Counted from the stretch's first letter, positions 1-12,481 are shown. The stretch is DNA of 64,000 nucleotides from Allopusillimonas sp048270225 (GCA_048270225.1 JBLWTG010000003.1:1-64000), one strand, 5' to 3'. The notes: generated by a model from the sequence alone, not told the origin. Made by a program: numbers and translations.

Positions 1-62
1 TGCGGTAAGGTCGCCAGCAGCAGGAACCCGCCGAGGTGAGTCAGTCCCTGCGGACTGAACAC
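1..62 (-). CDS. Possible start of a membrane protein, cut by window edge
   Basis: A GTG codon at 62-60 is preceded on the minus strand by a GAGGGG Shine-Dalgarno match nine bases upstream. It opens a frame of 20 codons that stays open to the window edge. The visible residues read roughly MFSPQGLTHL then GGFLLLATLP, a glycine/leucine-rich stretch that would suit a membrane segment. It lies 59 bp downstream of liuD on the same strand, so it could be the next gene of the leucine-degradation operon. Too little is visible to name a family. Confidence 0.35.
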   Translation of the reverse strand, partial: MFSPQGLTHLGGFLLLATLP

Positions 63-121
63 GGTAGGAATCCCCTCACTTAAGGGAGGGGAGGATGTCA
101 AAACAATTACGCCAGAAATCC

Positions 122-2140
<2,019 letters not shown>

Positions 2141-2155
2141 GTCGACTCCTTGCGA

Positions 2156-3763
<1,608 letters not shown>

Positions 3764-3863
3764 TGCGGTTCCTGGAAAGTACGGGAATGTTGCCTGGCCC
3801 ATCAGGCCAGGCCTTGCGAGATGCGGGCGGCCCTGCCCGCAGGAAAGGGCCGCGTCAAGCCGT

Positions 3864-5045
3864 TCAGATCATTTCGATAGCCAGCGCCACGGCTTCGCCG
3901 CCGCCGATGCATAGCGATGCGATACCGCGCTTGCCGCCGGTCTTGCGCAGGCCGCCGACCAGGGTTGCAAGCAGTCGTGCGCCTGATGCGCCGATGGGGT
4001 GGCCCAGCGCCGTGGCGCCGCCGTGGATGTTGACCTTTTCATGCGGCAGGTTCAGGTCTTGCATGGCAGCCATGGTGACTACGGCGAAGGCTTCGTTGAT
4101 TTCGTACAGGTCGACATCCTCGGCCTTCCAGCCGGTACGCGCAAAAAGCTTCTGCATGGCGCCCACCGGTGCAGTGGTGAACCAGCCGGGCTCCTGCGCG
4201 TGCTGGCTGTGCCCGACGATGCGCGCCAGGGGGGGTGCGCCCAGCTTTTTGGCGGTGGACTCGCGCATCAGGACCATGGCTGCGGCGCCGTCCGAAATGG
4301 ACGATGCGTTGGCGGCGGTGACCGTGCCGTCCTTCTTGAAGGCAGGCTTGAGCGTGGGGATTTTCTCGGGCATGGCCTTGGTGGGCGCTTCGTCCGTGTC
4401 GACCACGGTATCGCCCTTGCGGCCAGCAATCGTGACGGGCGCGATTTCCCACTTGAAGCTGCCGTCTTCGGTGGCGGCGCGGGCACGGCGCAGCGATTCC
4501 AGCGAAAACGCGTCCTGCGCTTCGCGGGTGAAGTCGTACTTGGCGGCGCAGTCTTCGGCAAAGACGCCCATGGCGGTGCCGCGCTGGTAGGCGTCTTCCA
4601 GGCCGTCCAGGGCCATGTGGTCATAGACGGTGGAGTGGCCGTAGCGATAGCCCTGGCGACCGCGCAGCAGCAGATAAGGCGCGTTGCTCATGCTTTCCTG
4701 GCCGCCTGCCACCACGACATCGGCGCTGCCGGCCACGATGATGTCATGGCCGAACATGGCGGCCTTCAGGCCCGAGCCGCAGACCTTGTGGATGGTGGAG
4801 CAGGCTACGCTCAGAGGCAGGCCGGCGCCCAGCGCGGCCTGGCGGGCGGGCGCCTGGCCCTGGCCAGCCTGCAGCACATTGCCCATGATGACTTCGTCGA
4901 CGGCTTCGCCGGGGATGCCGGCGCGCTCCATGGCCGCCTTGATGGCAACCGCGCCCAGCTCGTGGGCCGCCAGGCTCGAAAGACTGCCCATCATGGCGCC
5001 CATGGGCGTGCGGACGATAGACACTAAAACTATGGAATCAGACAT
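3864..5045 (-). CDS. Acetyl-CoA C-acyltransferase (thiolase)
   Basis: A biosynthetic/degradative type II thiolase of 393 residues. The nucleophilic cysteine is Cys89 in the HKVCGSG motif, the GHPIGASG motif carries His349, and the second cysteine is Cys379 in CIGGGEA. In this operon it probably splits acetoacetyl-CoA, a product of leucine breakdown, into two acetyl-CoA. It lies between aceK and liuB on the same strand with short gaps. Substrate length cannot be fixed from sequence: a 3-ketoacyl-CoA thiolase role is possible. Confidence 0.88.
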   Translation of the reverse strand: MSDSIVLVSIVRTPMGAMMGSLSSLAAHELGAVAIKAAMERAGIPGEAVDEVIMGNVLQAGQGQAPARQAALGAGLPLSVACSTIHKVCGSGLKAAMFGHDIIVAGSADVVVAGGQESMSNAPYLLLRGRQGYRYGHSTVYDHMALDGLEDAYQRGTAMGVFAEDCAAKYDFTREAQDAFSLESLRRARAATEDGSFKWEIAPVTIAGRKGDTVVDTDEAPTKAMPEKIPTLKPAFKKDGTVTAANASSISDGAAAMVLMRESTAKKLGAPPLARIVGHSQHAQEPGWFTTAPVGAMQKLFARTGWKAEDVDLYEINEAFAVVTMAAMQDLNLPHEKVNIHGGATALGHPIGASGARLLATLVGGLRKTGGKRGIASLCIGGGEAVALAIEMI

Positions 5046-5063
5046 GGAAGTTCTCCTGCGTTG

Positions 5064-6920
5064 TCAGGGTTGGGTAGTCGCCGCGCCTGCGGCTTGCGTT
5101 GGCACGCGGCGCAGTCGACGGCTTTCGTCATAAGGGAAGATGTCTTCGATGCGGCCCTGCACGGTACGCTCGCGGCAGGCTTGCCACCACTCGGCGTCCA
5201 GCAGTTCGGCGTGATGCTTCATGAAGGCGGCGCGCACACGCGGGTCGCCCAGCAAAAAATACTGGAACTCTTCGGGGAATACATCGTTAGGCCCCACCGG
5301 GTACCAGGGTTCCGAAGCCATCTCGGCCTCCGGGTTCGGCGCGGGCGGAATGCGGCGGAAATTCATTTCCGTCATGCGCTGGATTTCATCATAGTCGTAA
5401 AACACCACGCGACCCAGGCGCGTGAGCCCGAAGTTCTTGAACAGCATATCGCCGGGGAATATATTGGCGGCGGCCAGGTCGCGCAGGGCGTCTCCGTAGT
5501 GTTTGACGGCCCGCTCCAGCGCAGCATCGGAGGCGCGCGCCAGATACAGGTTGAGCGGCGTCATGCGGCGCTCGATATAGACGTGGCGCAGCACCACCGT
5601 ATCGCCATCTTCTTCGAGCAGGCTGGGCACCTGATCACGCAGTTCATTGAGCAGCGCCTGGGAGAACCGCTCGCGCGGCAAAGCGACCTGAGAGTATTCC
5701 CAGGTATCGGCCATGCGGCCGACCCGATCGTGTTTTTTGACCATCAGATATTTGCGCCGCACGGTGGCGTGGTCCATGCCGGGCTTGGCAATGCGGTCGC
5801 GTATCAGCTTGAAGACGTAGGGGTAGGATGGCAGGGTGAAGACCGTCATCACCATGCCCTTGATACCGGGCGCCAGGTCGAAGCTGTCGCGCGAGTGCGC
5901 CAGATGATGCAGGAAGTCGCGGTAGAAAAGCGTCTTGCCCTGCTTCTGCAAACCGATGGTGGTGTAGATCTCCGCCTTGGATTTGCGCGGGAACAGCGTG
6001 TTCAGAAAGTGCACATAGGCGGCGGGGGTTTCCATGTCCACCAGGAAATACGCCCGCGTGAAGCTGAACAGCGTGGTCAGGTCGTCGGCCGAGTGCAGGA
6101 GGGCGTCCAGGCGTATCTGCCCGGAGGGCGCATGCAGCAGGGCGATGGCAAAGGGGTGGATGGCGCTCTGGTTGACCAGGCGTCCGACCACATAGGCGCC
6201 TTTGTTGCGAAAGAACAGCGAATTGAGTACCTGGATCTGGCAGTCATCGGCTACGCGCGGGCCTGCGCCCCGCGGCAGTGTCAGCCGCAACTGGTGCACG
6301 GCCATGCGGGCCAGCGCCCGCGCATCGGCGGGCAGGTCGGAAAACGGCGCAGCCAGACCGAAGTCGGCCAGCATCTTGATCAGGGACTTTTCCAGGCCTT
6401 CGCGGGTCGGATAATACACGCGATAGGACGGCAGCTTGCTGTCCAGATATTCGGTGGCGATGGCCGGCCGCACGAACAGAAAATCGTTGTGGAAATAATC
6501 GCGATGCAGGATGCGGCACGATACCGAATTGAAGAAGGTTTCGGCGCATTCGGGCTGGCGGTGGCCGGCCAGCAGTGTTACGAACTCCGCCTTGACCGCC
6601 TGCCAGAACTCGATCTGCGCCGGCGTCAGGCTGTATTGTTCGTCTGAGGCCGGCCGGGCATCGCTGCCTTTGAGCGCGGCGGCCAGTACGGTGGTGCACT
6701 CGCGCACGCGTGTGTCGTAGTATTCGATGCGTTCGCGCGAGAGTTGCTGTATGCCGCGCCAGTTGCCCGATTCAAACAAGGATTTGGCGCGCTGCGCACC
6801 ATAGCGGAACAGAGCGTAGTGGCGGTCAAAGCCCTTGAGCATGGCCCGCGCCACTTCGGCGGGCGACAGACTTGCCCGGGGCAGCTGCTCGATGCGCTGA
6901 TGGTCGCCGAAATTCGTCAT
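5064..6920 (-). CDS. aceK: Isocitrate dehydrogenase kinase/phosphatase
   Basis: Bifunctional regulator that phosphorylates isocitrate dehydrogenase to divert isocitrate into the glyoxylate shunt and also dephosphorylates it. The 618-residue frame spans the whole AceK family. Recognisable regions are the internal DLAPGIKGMVM segment and the kinase-like core with YLMVKKHDRVGRMADTWEYS and FYDYDEIQRMTEMNFR. It is somewhat longer than the Escherichia coli enzyme. In enterics it follows aceBA, but here it sits inside the leucine-degradation operon, 17 bp after ivd and 18 bp before the thiolase. Co-expression with an acetyl-CoA-yielding pathway makes physiological sense. Confidence 0.93.
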   Translation of the reverse strand: MTNFGDHQRIEQLPRASLSPAEVARAMLKGFDRHYALFRYGAQRAKSLFESGNWRGIQQLSRERIEYYDTRVRECTTVLAAALKGSDARPASDEQYSLTPAQIEFWQAVKAEFVTLLAGHRQPECAETFFNSVSCRILHRDYFHNDFLFVRPAIATEYLDSKLPSYRVYYPTREGLEKSLIKMLADFGLAAPFSDLPADARALARMAVHQLRLTLPRGAGPRVADDCQIQVLNSLFFRNKGAYVVGRLVNQSAIHPFAIALLHAPSGQIRLDALLHSADDLTTLFSFTRAYFLVDMETPAAYVHFLNTLFPRKSKAEIYTTIGLQKQGKTLFYRDFLHHLAHSRDSFDLAPGIKGMVMTVFTLPSYPYVFKLIRDRIAKPGMDHATVRRKYLMVKKHDRVGRMADTWEYSQVALPRERFSQALLNELRDQVPSLLEEDGDTVVLRHVYIERRMTPLNLYLARASDAALERAVKHYGDALRDLAAANIFPGDMLFKNFGLTRLGRVVFYDYDEIQRMTEMNFRRIPPAPNPEAEMASEPWYPVGPNDVFPEEFQYFLLGDPRVRAAFMKHHAELLDAEWWQACRERTVQGRIEDIFPYDESRRLRRVPTQAAGAATTQP

Positions 6921-6937
6921 GACAGGACAGGCGCGGA

Positions 6938-8116
6938 TCAGGCCGTTTCGTTGAACAGTTCGCGCCCGATCAGCATGCGACGGATCTCGCTGGTGCCTGC
7001 GCCGATTTCATACAGCTTGGCATCGCGCCACAGGCGCCCGGTGGGGTACTCATTGATATAGCCGTTGCCGCCCAGAATCTGTATGCCTTCGCCTGCCATC
7101 CAGGTGGCTTTTTCAGCGCAGTACAGGATGACGGCTGCGCAATCCTTGCGCACCTCGCGCGCATGGCCTGCGCCCAGCTTGTCCAGGTTCTTGCCCACCG
7201 CGTAGCAGAAAGCGCGGCTGGCCTGCAGTGTGGTGTACAGGTCTGCCACCTTGCCCTGGATAAGCTGGAATTCGCCGATGGACTGGCCGAACTGCTTGCG
7301 GTCGTGGATATAGGGCACGACGACATCCATCACCGCCTGCATAATGCCCAGCGGGCCGCCGGCCAGCACCGCGCGCTCATAATCCAGCCCGCTCATCAGC
7401 ACCTTGACGCCGCCATTGAGCTGGCCCAGGATGTTTTCCTCGGGGACTTCGCAATCCTGGAAAACGAGCTCGCCGGTATGGCTGCCGCGCATGCCGAGCT
7501 TGTCGAGTTTTTGCGCTACCGAAAAGCCCTTGAAGCTTTTTTCGATAATGAATGCGGTAATGCCGCGCTGCTTGGCAGCCGGATCGGTCTTGGCATACAC
7601 AACCAGCGTATCGGCGTCCGGGCCGTTGGTGATCCACATCTTGTTGCCGTTGAGCACATAGCGGTCGCCTTTTTTCTCGGCGCGCAGCTTCATGCTCACG
7701 ACGTCCGACCCAGCCCCAGGCTCGCTCATGGCCAGGGCGCCCACATGCTCGCCGGTCAGCAACTTGGGCAGGTATTTCTGCTTTTGCGCCTCGGTGCCGT
7801 TGCGGTGGATCTGGTTGACGCACAGATTGGAATGCGCGCCATAGGACAGGGCTACGGACGCGCTGGCCCGCGAAATCTCTTCCATGGCGATCATATGCGC
7901 CAGATAGCCCATATTGGTGCCACCGTAGGCTTCGCCGACCGTCATTCCCAGCAGCCCCAGACTGCCGAACTTGCGCCATAAATCCATGGGAAACTGATCG
8001 CTGCGGTCCAGCTCGGCGGCGCGTGGCGCGATTTCAGCCTGGGAGAACTCCCGTACGGCGTCGCGCAGCATATCGAGATCGGAACCGAGGTCAAAGTTCA
8101 AGCCGGGAAGATTCAT
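6938..8116 (-). CDS. liuA: Isovaleryl-CoA dehydrogenase
   Basis: FAD-dependent oxidation of isovaleryl-CoA to 3-methylcrotonyl-CoA, the committed acyl-CoA step of leucine catabolism. The protein is 392 residues, a full acyl-CoA dehydrogenase. It has the MSEPGAGSD flavin/substrate segment (about 130-138), the WITNGPDADT strand and the C-terminal QILGGNGYINEYP signature. The likely catalytic base is Glu247 in LDYERAVLAGG, the position used by isovaleryl-CoA rather than short-chain dehydrogenases. It is the first structural gene after the regulator, with a LiuR-type palindrome in the 157-bp gap upstream. Confidence 0.93.
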   Translation of the reverse strand: MNLPGLNFDLGSDLDMLRDAVREFSQAEIAPRAAELDRSDQFPMDLWRKFGSLGLLGMTVGEAYGGTNMGYLAHMIAMEEISRASASVALSYGAHSNLCVNQIHRNGTEAQKQKYLPKLLTGEHVGALAMSEPGAGSDVVSMKLRAEKKGDRYVLNGNKMWITNGPDADTLVVYAKTDPAAKQRGITAFIIEKSFKGFSVAQKLDKLGMRGSHTGELVFQDCEVPEENILGQLNGGVKVLMSGLDYERAVLAGGPLGIMQAVMDVVVPYIHDRKQFGQSIGEFQLIQGKVADLYTTLQASRAFCYAVGKNLDKLGAGHAREVRKDCAAVILYCAEKATWMAGEGIQILGGNGYINEYPTGRLWRDAKLYEIGAGTSEIRRMLIGRELFNETA

Positions 8117-8254
8117 CGTGGTCTCCAGAGGTTATGGCGATCGTGTTCAGTGTGCCATTTTCTTCATGTTTTACACCCGGAAGGTGACAGCCGGGTTGTG
8201 TCGCCGGGTCAGTACCGGCGCGAATTCAGCAGTGGCTAATCGGGATTTTATATG

Positions 8255-8270
8255 ACGTTTACGTAAACGT
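8255..8270. promoter_or_regulatory. LiuR-type operator upstream of ivd
   Basis: A perfect 16-bp palindrome, ACGTTTACGTAAACGT, lies in the gap between the regulator's stop codon and the ivd start. It resembles the TTGACGTTAACGTCAA-like sites known for LiuR in proteobacteria. It would control the ivd-aceK-thiolase-liuB-liuD transcript independently of read-through from the regulator gene. Confidence 0.75.
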
Positions 8271-8273
8271 AAA

Positions 8274-8663
8274 TCATTTGTCCGCCTGTTTTTGCGCGAG
8301 CAGGACGCGGCAGGTCTCTTCCTGTTCTGCGATTTCACTGAGGGTAAGCTCGATGTCCTGCAGCTGGCGCATCAGGGAGGCGCGATGCTGCGCCAACAGG
8401 TCCTGGTAGCGTTGCAACTGGGGCACCGTATCGCCCGGGCTGTCGTACATATTGATCAGATTGACGATTTCGCTCAGTTGCAGGCCCAGGCGCTTGCCGC
8501 GCAGGGCCAGCTTCAGGCGAGTGCGGTCGCGTGCCGTGTAGACGCGGTTGCGGCCCTCGCGTGTGGGGCTGACGATGCCCTGGTCCTCGTAGAACCGTAT
8601 GGTGCGCGGCGTGATGGAAAACTCTTGCGCCAGCTCGGAGATGGTCCAGATGGGATCGGTCAT
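8274..8663 (-). CDS. liuR: MerR-family regulator of leucine catabolism (LiuR)
   Basis: A 129-residue MerR-family regulator. The winged helix-turn-helix occupies about residues 5-75, with the typical ITPRTIRFYEDQGIV segment, followed by a long coiled-coil dimerisation helix (about 85-125). No cysteine-rich metal loop is present beyond one Cys near the end, so a metabolite-type regulator is more likely than a metal sensor. Position next to ivd and two ACGTTAACGT-like palindromes supports the LiuR assignment. One palindrome lies 17 bp upstream of its own start, implying autoregulation. Confidence 0.85.
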   Translation of the reverse strand: MTDPIWTISELAQEFSITPRTIRFYEDQGIVSPTREGRNRVYTARDRTRLKLALRGKRLGLQLSEIVNLINMYDSPGDTVPQLQRYQDLLAQHRASLMRQLQDIELTLSEIAEQEETCRVLLAQKQADK

Positions 8664-8679
8664 GGCAAGGTATCAGCAG

Positions 8680-8695
8680 TTAACGTTAACGTCAC
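8680..8695. promoter_or_regulatory. LiuR-type operator upstream of liuR
   Basis: The segment TTAACGTTAACGTCAC contains two overlapping perfect palindromes (GTTAACGTTAAC at 8679-8690 and ACGTTAACGT at 8683-8692). It closely matches the LiuR consensus. It sits between liuR and the divergent MBL-fold gene, so it may control both. Confidence 0.75.
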
Positions 8696-8803
8696 ATGAT
8701 GCCATAATACATGGCTTGGGCACATCGCCCGCCCGGATTGTCGGGTATCGTAGAGCCCCGGCCGGCGGCGAATGTTGCCGCATAAGGCTGAATTGGAGAC
8801 ACA

Positions 8804-9901
8804 ATGAATCCTAACGAACAAAAGTTGGACTATCCCTGGGGCGACGAGCTGCCCCAGCCCGGCACAGCACGCAGCGTCGCCGACGGTGTACGCTGGATCC
8901 GCATGCCCTTGCCGTTTGCGCTGGACCATATCAACCTCTGGCTGCTGCGCGACGAGATCGATGGCCGCGAAGGCTGGACGATAGTCGATTGCGGGGTGGC
9001 GCGCGACGAGGTCAAGACCCTATGGGAGCAGGTGTTCGACAATGCGCTGGATGGGCTGCCGGTCCTGCGGGTCATCGTGACCCATATGCACCCGGACCAT
9101 GTCGGCCTGGCTGCCTGGCTGTGTGAGCGCTGGAATGCACCGCTCTGGATGACCATGACGGACTACGCCGTCGCCTGTCTGTGGTCCAGTGGCGGGGCGC
9201 AGGGTGGCCCCAATGGGCAGAGTCCGCTGGAGCACTTCATGCTGCACGGCCTGGTGGATGAAGCGGCGCAGGAAACCATACGCGGGCGCACCGGCTATTA
9301 CCCGGGCCTGGTGCCCAGCATGCCGGCCAGCTTCCGTCGCATCATGCACGGCGATCGCTTCACGATAGGCGGGCGCGAGTGGCGTGTGATTGTGGGCTAC
9401 GGCCATGCGCCTGAACATGCCTCGCTGTACTGCGACACGCTGCGCCTGCTGATTTCGGGCGATATGGTGTTGCCGCGGATTTCGACCAATATCAGCGTCT
9501 TCAACCATGAGCCCGACAGCAATCCGCTGCCTCTGTACCTGAACTCGCTGCGTCGCTACGACAGCCTGCCCGAAGACTGCCTGGTGCTGCCTTCGCATGG
9601 CAAGCCGTTTCGCGGCCTGCATGAGCGCATCCAGCAGCAGCATCGCCACCATGCCGAGCGCCTGGAAGAAGTGCTGGATGCGTGCGCGCAACCGCTCAGC
9701 GCCGCTGAGGTTGTGCCCATCATGTTCCATCGCAAGCTCGATCACCATCAGCTTACCTTCGCCATGGGGGAAGCGCTGGCGCATCTGCACGCTCTGTACT
9801 ACGAAGGAAAGCTGGAGCGGGTGCTGGGTGAGGATGGCATCCTCCGCTTCCGGCGTGCCGAGCGCCCCGCCCTGGGCGTACAGGGGTCGCTGGACCACTG
9901 A
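8804..9901 (+). CDS. MBL-fold metallo-hydrolase
   Basis: A metallo-beta-lactamase-fold hydrolase of 365 residues. The di-metal motif THMHPDH is at about 93-99, and further ligand candidates are HAPEHASLY and SGDMVLP. The C-terminal 80 residues form a separate helical region (QQQHRHHAERLEE and RKLDHHQLTFAMGEAL) typical of LACTB2-like family members. It is divergent from liuR and shares its 140-bp upstream gap with a LiuR-type palindrome. A hydrolase acting on an acyl-CoA or related thioester is therefore conceivable, but the substrate is not known. Confidence 0.85.
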   Translation: MNPNEQKLDYPWGDELPQPGTARSVADGVRWIRMPLPFALDHINLWLLRDEIDGREGWTIVDCGVARDEVKTLWEQVFDNALDGLPVLRVIVTHMHPDHVGLAAWLCERWNAPLWMTMTDYAVACLWSSGGAQGGPNGQSPLEHFMLHGLVDEAAQETIRGRTGYYPGLVPSMPASFRRIMHGDRFTIGGREWRVIVGYGHAPEHASLYCDTLRLLISGDMVLPRISTNISVFNHEPDSNPLPLYLNSLRRYDSLPEDCLVLPSHGKPFRGLHERIQQQHRHHAERLEEVLDACAQPLSAAEVVPIMFHRKLDHHQLTFAMGEALAHLHALYYEGKLERVLGEDGILRFRRAERPALGVQGSLDH

Positions 9902-9928
9902 GCGCGCAGCGGCGCAAAAGGGGCCGGT

Positions 9929-10555
9929 CTAGCGCTGCGCCATCGCCAGCTTGATGGCCAGCCCCACGAACACGACACCCGCCACGCGATTCAGGACGCG
10001 CTGCGCGCGTTGCGATGATTGGATACGCTCGCCCAGCGTGCCGGAGAACCACGCCACCAGGCCAAATACCAGCAGCGTGGACAGCATGAACAGCCCACCC
10101 AGGCTCAGCGTCTGCAAGGCGACGGATCCGCGCGCAGGCGAGGTGAACTGCGGCAGAAAGGCCAGAAAAAACAGCGAGACCTTGGGGTTGGTGAGATTCA
10201 TGATGATGCCGCGCCGGTAGAGCTGACCGGCGCGCAGCGCGGCGGGGCGCTCGTCGGTGCCGGTGATGCCTTTGAAGCGGAAGGCCTGCCAGGCGAGATA
10301 AAGCAGATAGCAGGCGCCTGCAAGCTTGAGCACAGTAAAGGCGGCGGCCGAGGCGGCGAACAGTGCGGCCAGCCCGATGGCCACGGCCACGGTGTGCCCG
10401 ATCAGTCCGGTGCACAGGCCAAGCACGACATACATGCCCGATCTGCGGCCCCACATGGCCGACTGCATGAGCACGAACAGGTTGTCGGGGCCCGGCGCCA
10501 GGCCCAGCAGGACGGCAACGCCGAAAAACGAAAGCGCGACTTCAGGGGTAAGCAT
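9929..10555 (-). CDS. LysE/RhtB-family amino acid exporter
   Basis: A 208-residue inner-membrane protein with about six hydrophobic segments and the family signature near the N-terminus (LGLAPGPDNLFVLMQS). LysE/RhtB proteins export amino acids such as lysine, homoserine, threonine or leucine. The substrate cannot be read from sequence. It is convergent with the MBL-fold gene (27 bp apart) and 38 bp downstream of the GntR regulator on the same strand, so co-transcription with the regulator is possible. A second family member lies at 37.9 kb. Confidence 0.88.
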   Translation of the reverse strand: MLTPEVALSFFGVAVLLGLAPGPDNLFVLMQSAMWGRRSGMYVVLGLCTGLIGHTVAVAIGLAALFAASAAAFTVLKLAGACYLLYLAWQAFRFKGITGTDERPAALRAGQLYRRGIIMNLTNPKVSLFFLAFLPQFTSPARGSVALQTLSLGGLFMLSTLLVFGLVAWFSGTLGERIQSSQRAQRVLNRVAGVVFVGLAIKLAMAQR

Positions 10556-10593
10556 GGCGGCGACGAGGCTCCAGGCGAGGGTGGGGGCGGCGA

Positions 10594-11313
10594 TCAGGCA
10601 AGCTGGTTGATAAGACGCCGATAGCGATTGACGCTGTCGTTCAGATGTCTGTACATGGCGTTGCGGGCGGCTGCCGGATCGCCGCGCATGATGGCAGTCA
10701 TGATAACGCCGTGCTCGCGTGCTGTGCGCTTTTCGTAGACGGCCAGTTCTTTCGGAGATTTGCCCATGCGCTTGAGCTTAAGGTCCTGCGTGACATCCTT
10801 GATGGCCGACTCGAGCAGGTGGGCGAAATGCGGATTGTTGGACGCGCGCGCGATGGCCAGGTGGAACGCGTAATCGGCCTCGACCGCGGCCTTGCTGTCG
10901 CTGCCCACGTTGTTGAAGGTATCGAATGCATGAACGATGTCGGCCAGGTCTTGCGGCGTGCGCCGTTCCGCCGCAAGACCGGCGGCCTCGACCTCCAGGC
11001 CTATGCGCAGTTCCATGATGTGCAGGGCGGCGCGGCTGTCCGCGCCCAGACCTTGCCCGATGCTGATGGCGGCCTCCTCGGGCGCCACCACGAATACGCC
11101 TACGCCGGGCTTGCTGGCCAGGCGTCCTGAAAGCCGTATCGAGGCCACCGCTTCGCGCACCACCGTGCGGCTGACACCGAACTCCTTGCATAGCTGCTGT
11201 TCGGAGGGCATGCGGTCACCGGCGCGGTAGATCTGGCGCTCGATGCGACGTGTGAGCTCCTGGATAAGCGTACTGGTAAGGGTGCCGTGTGGCCGTGGTG
11301 CGATTGCGCTCAA
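10594..11313 (-). CDS. GntR-family (FCD) transcriptional regulator
   Basis: A FadR-subfamily GntR regulator of 239 residues. It has a winged helix-turn-helix (GDRMPSEQQLCKEFGVSRT) and a C-terminal FCD ligand-binding domain whose likely metal ligands are the Asp and His in ADYAFHLAIA plus His in AREHG and YRHLN. I chose a TTG start because AAGGAG lies six bases upstream. The longest frame begins 69 bp earlier, also at TTG, without such a site. It is divergent from the TRAP transporter genes, so it probably regulates their uptake operon and possibly the hydantoinase genes beyond. Confidence 0.88.
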   Translation of the reverse strand: MSAIAPRPHGTLTSTLIQELTRRIERQIYRAGDRMPSEQQLCKEFGVSRTVVREAVASIRLSGRLASKPGVGVFVVAPEEAAISIGQGLGADSRAALHIMELRIGLEVEAAGLAAERRTPQDLADIVHAFDTFNNVGSDSKAAVEADYAFHLAIARASNNPHFAHLLESAIKDVTQDLKLKRMGKSPKELAVYEKRTAREHGVIMTAIMRGDPAAARNAMYRHLNDSVNRYRRLINQLA

Positions 11314-11491
11314 GGCGGTCTCCTTCGTTATTGTTATTAGCGTTGACGGGGGGGATATCCCTAGCTTTGCAGCCCTCTTCAAGCTGAGTATATTTTAACA
11401 CTTGTATGATGGCTGCTGTATGAGTGCCAGCGCAAAATCGGCACATGCAAAGCGGCTGATCCCGCTTCAGTGACACCTTCAGGGGAATGTG

Positions 11492-12481
11492 ATGCACAGC
11501 TTGTCCAAACTGGCGGCGGTTGCCGCCCTGGTATTTCCGCTTGCCGCTTCGGCTGCTACATGGACCATGGCGACAGGATATCCGGAGAACAGCTTCTTCA
11601 CCAAGAATATCCGGCAATTTGCGCAGGAGGTCGAGCAGAAAAGCGGCGGACGGCTGAAGATCGACATACGGTCAAACGGCACGCTGATCAAGCATGACGC
11701 CATCAAGCGCGCAGTGCAGTCGGGTCAGGTGCAGGCAGGCGAGATCCGCTTTGGCGTCTATGGCAACGAGAACCCGGTCTACAACCTGGATGGCCTGCCA
11801 AATATCGCGGCCAACTACAAAGAGGCCATGCTGCTTGCCGATGCGCAGGCGCCGTTCTTTGACAAGCTGTTCGGCAAGAACGGCATGCGCGTGATCTCCT
11901 ATGTGGCCTGGCCGGGGCAGGGTTTCTATACCAAGAAAGCCATCACGCGCCTTGAAGATTTCAAGGGCATGAAGCTGCGCATTTACTCAAAGCCCACCCA
12001 GAAGATGGGCGAAATGCTGGGTTTTGAGGCCACCATCTTGCCATTTGCCGAGGTGGCCCAGGCCTTTGCCACCGGCCTGATCGATTCGCAGTTCACCAGC
12101 GCCCAGACGGGCATCGATACGCAGGCATGGGACAACGTCAAGTACTTCATGTACACCGGCACGCTGCACAACAAGAACGGCATCATCATCAATGAGCGGG
12201 CGTTTCGCAAGCTGGATGAGGATGTGCGCAAGATAGTGCTCGAGGCAGGCAGGCATGCGACCGATCGCGGCTTCAGGATGAGCAAGGCGGCCAGCGATGA
12301 AACGCTGGAGGTGCTCAAGCAACATGGCATGCATGTTACGCAGGCGCCGCAGGATATCCAGGATGCGCTGGCCAGGATAGGCGAGGCCATGATGGCCGAT
12401 TGGCGCAAGACAGCCAATGCGGAGGAACAGAAAGTGCTCGACAACTACCTTGCCTTGAAGAAAAAGGCCGGGGATGCGTAA
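11492..12481 (+). CDS. TRAP transporter substrate-binding protein (DctP family)
   Basis: Periplasmic solute receptor of a TRAP uptake system. It has 329 residues with a Sec signal peptide of about 22 residues (cleavage after AASA) and the DctP fold. Recognisable stretches are GEIRFGVYGNENPVYNLDG and the KLRIYSKPTQKMGEMLGF region, where the family's carboxylate-binding arginine would lie. The ATG at 11492 has AGGGG six bases upstream, so it is preferred over the GTG directly before it. The next gene starts inside its final codons. The ligand is unknown, but family members usually bind organic acids. Confidence 0.92.
   Translation: MHSLSKLAAVAALVFPLAASAATWTMATGYPENSFFTKNIRQFAQEVEQKSGGRLKIDIRSNGTLIKHDAIKRAVQSGQVQAGEIRFGVYGNENPVYNLDGLPNIAANYKEAMLLADAQAPFFDKLFGKNGMRVISYVAWPGQGFYTKKAITRLEDFKGMKLRIYSKPTQKMGEMLGFEATILPFAEVAQAFATGLIDSQFTSAQTGIDTQAWDNVKYFMYTGTLHNKNGIIINERAFRKLDEDVRKIVLEAGRHATDRGFRMSKAASDETLEVLKQHGMHVTQAPQDIQDALARIGEAMMADWRKTANAEEQKVLDNYLALKKKAGDA

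Noticed and set aside
41..58. A perfect 7-bp hairpin TCAGTCC-CTGC-GGACTGA near the left edge
   Set aside because: It lies inside the probable start of a coding frame, has no T-tail and is better explained as coding sequence.
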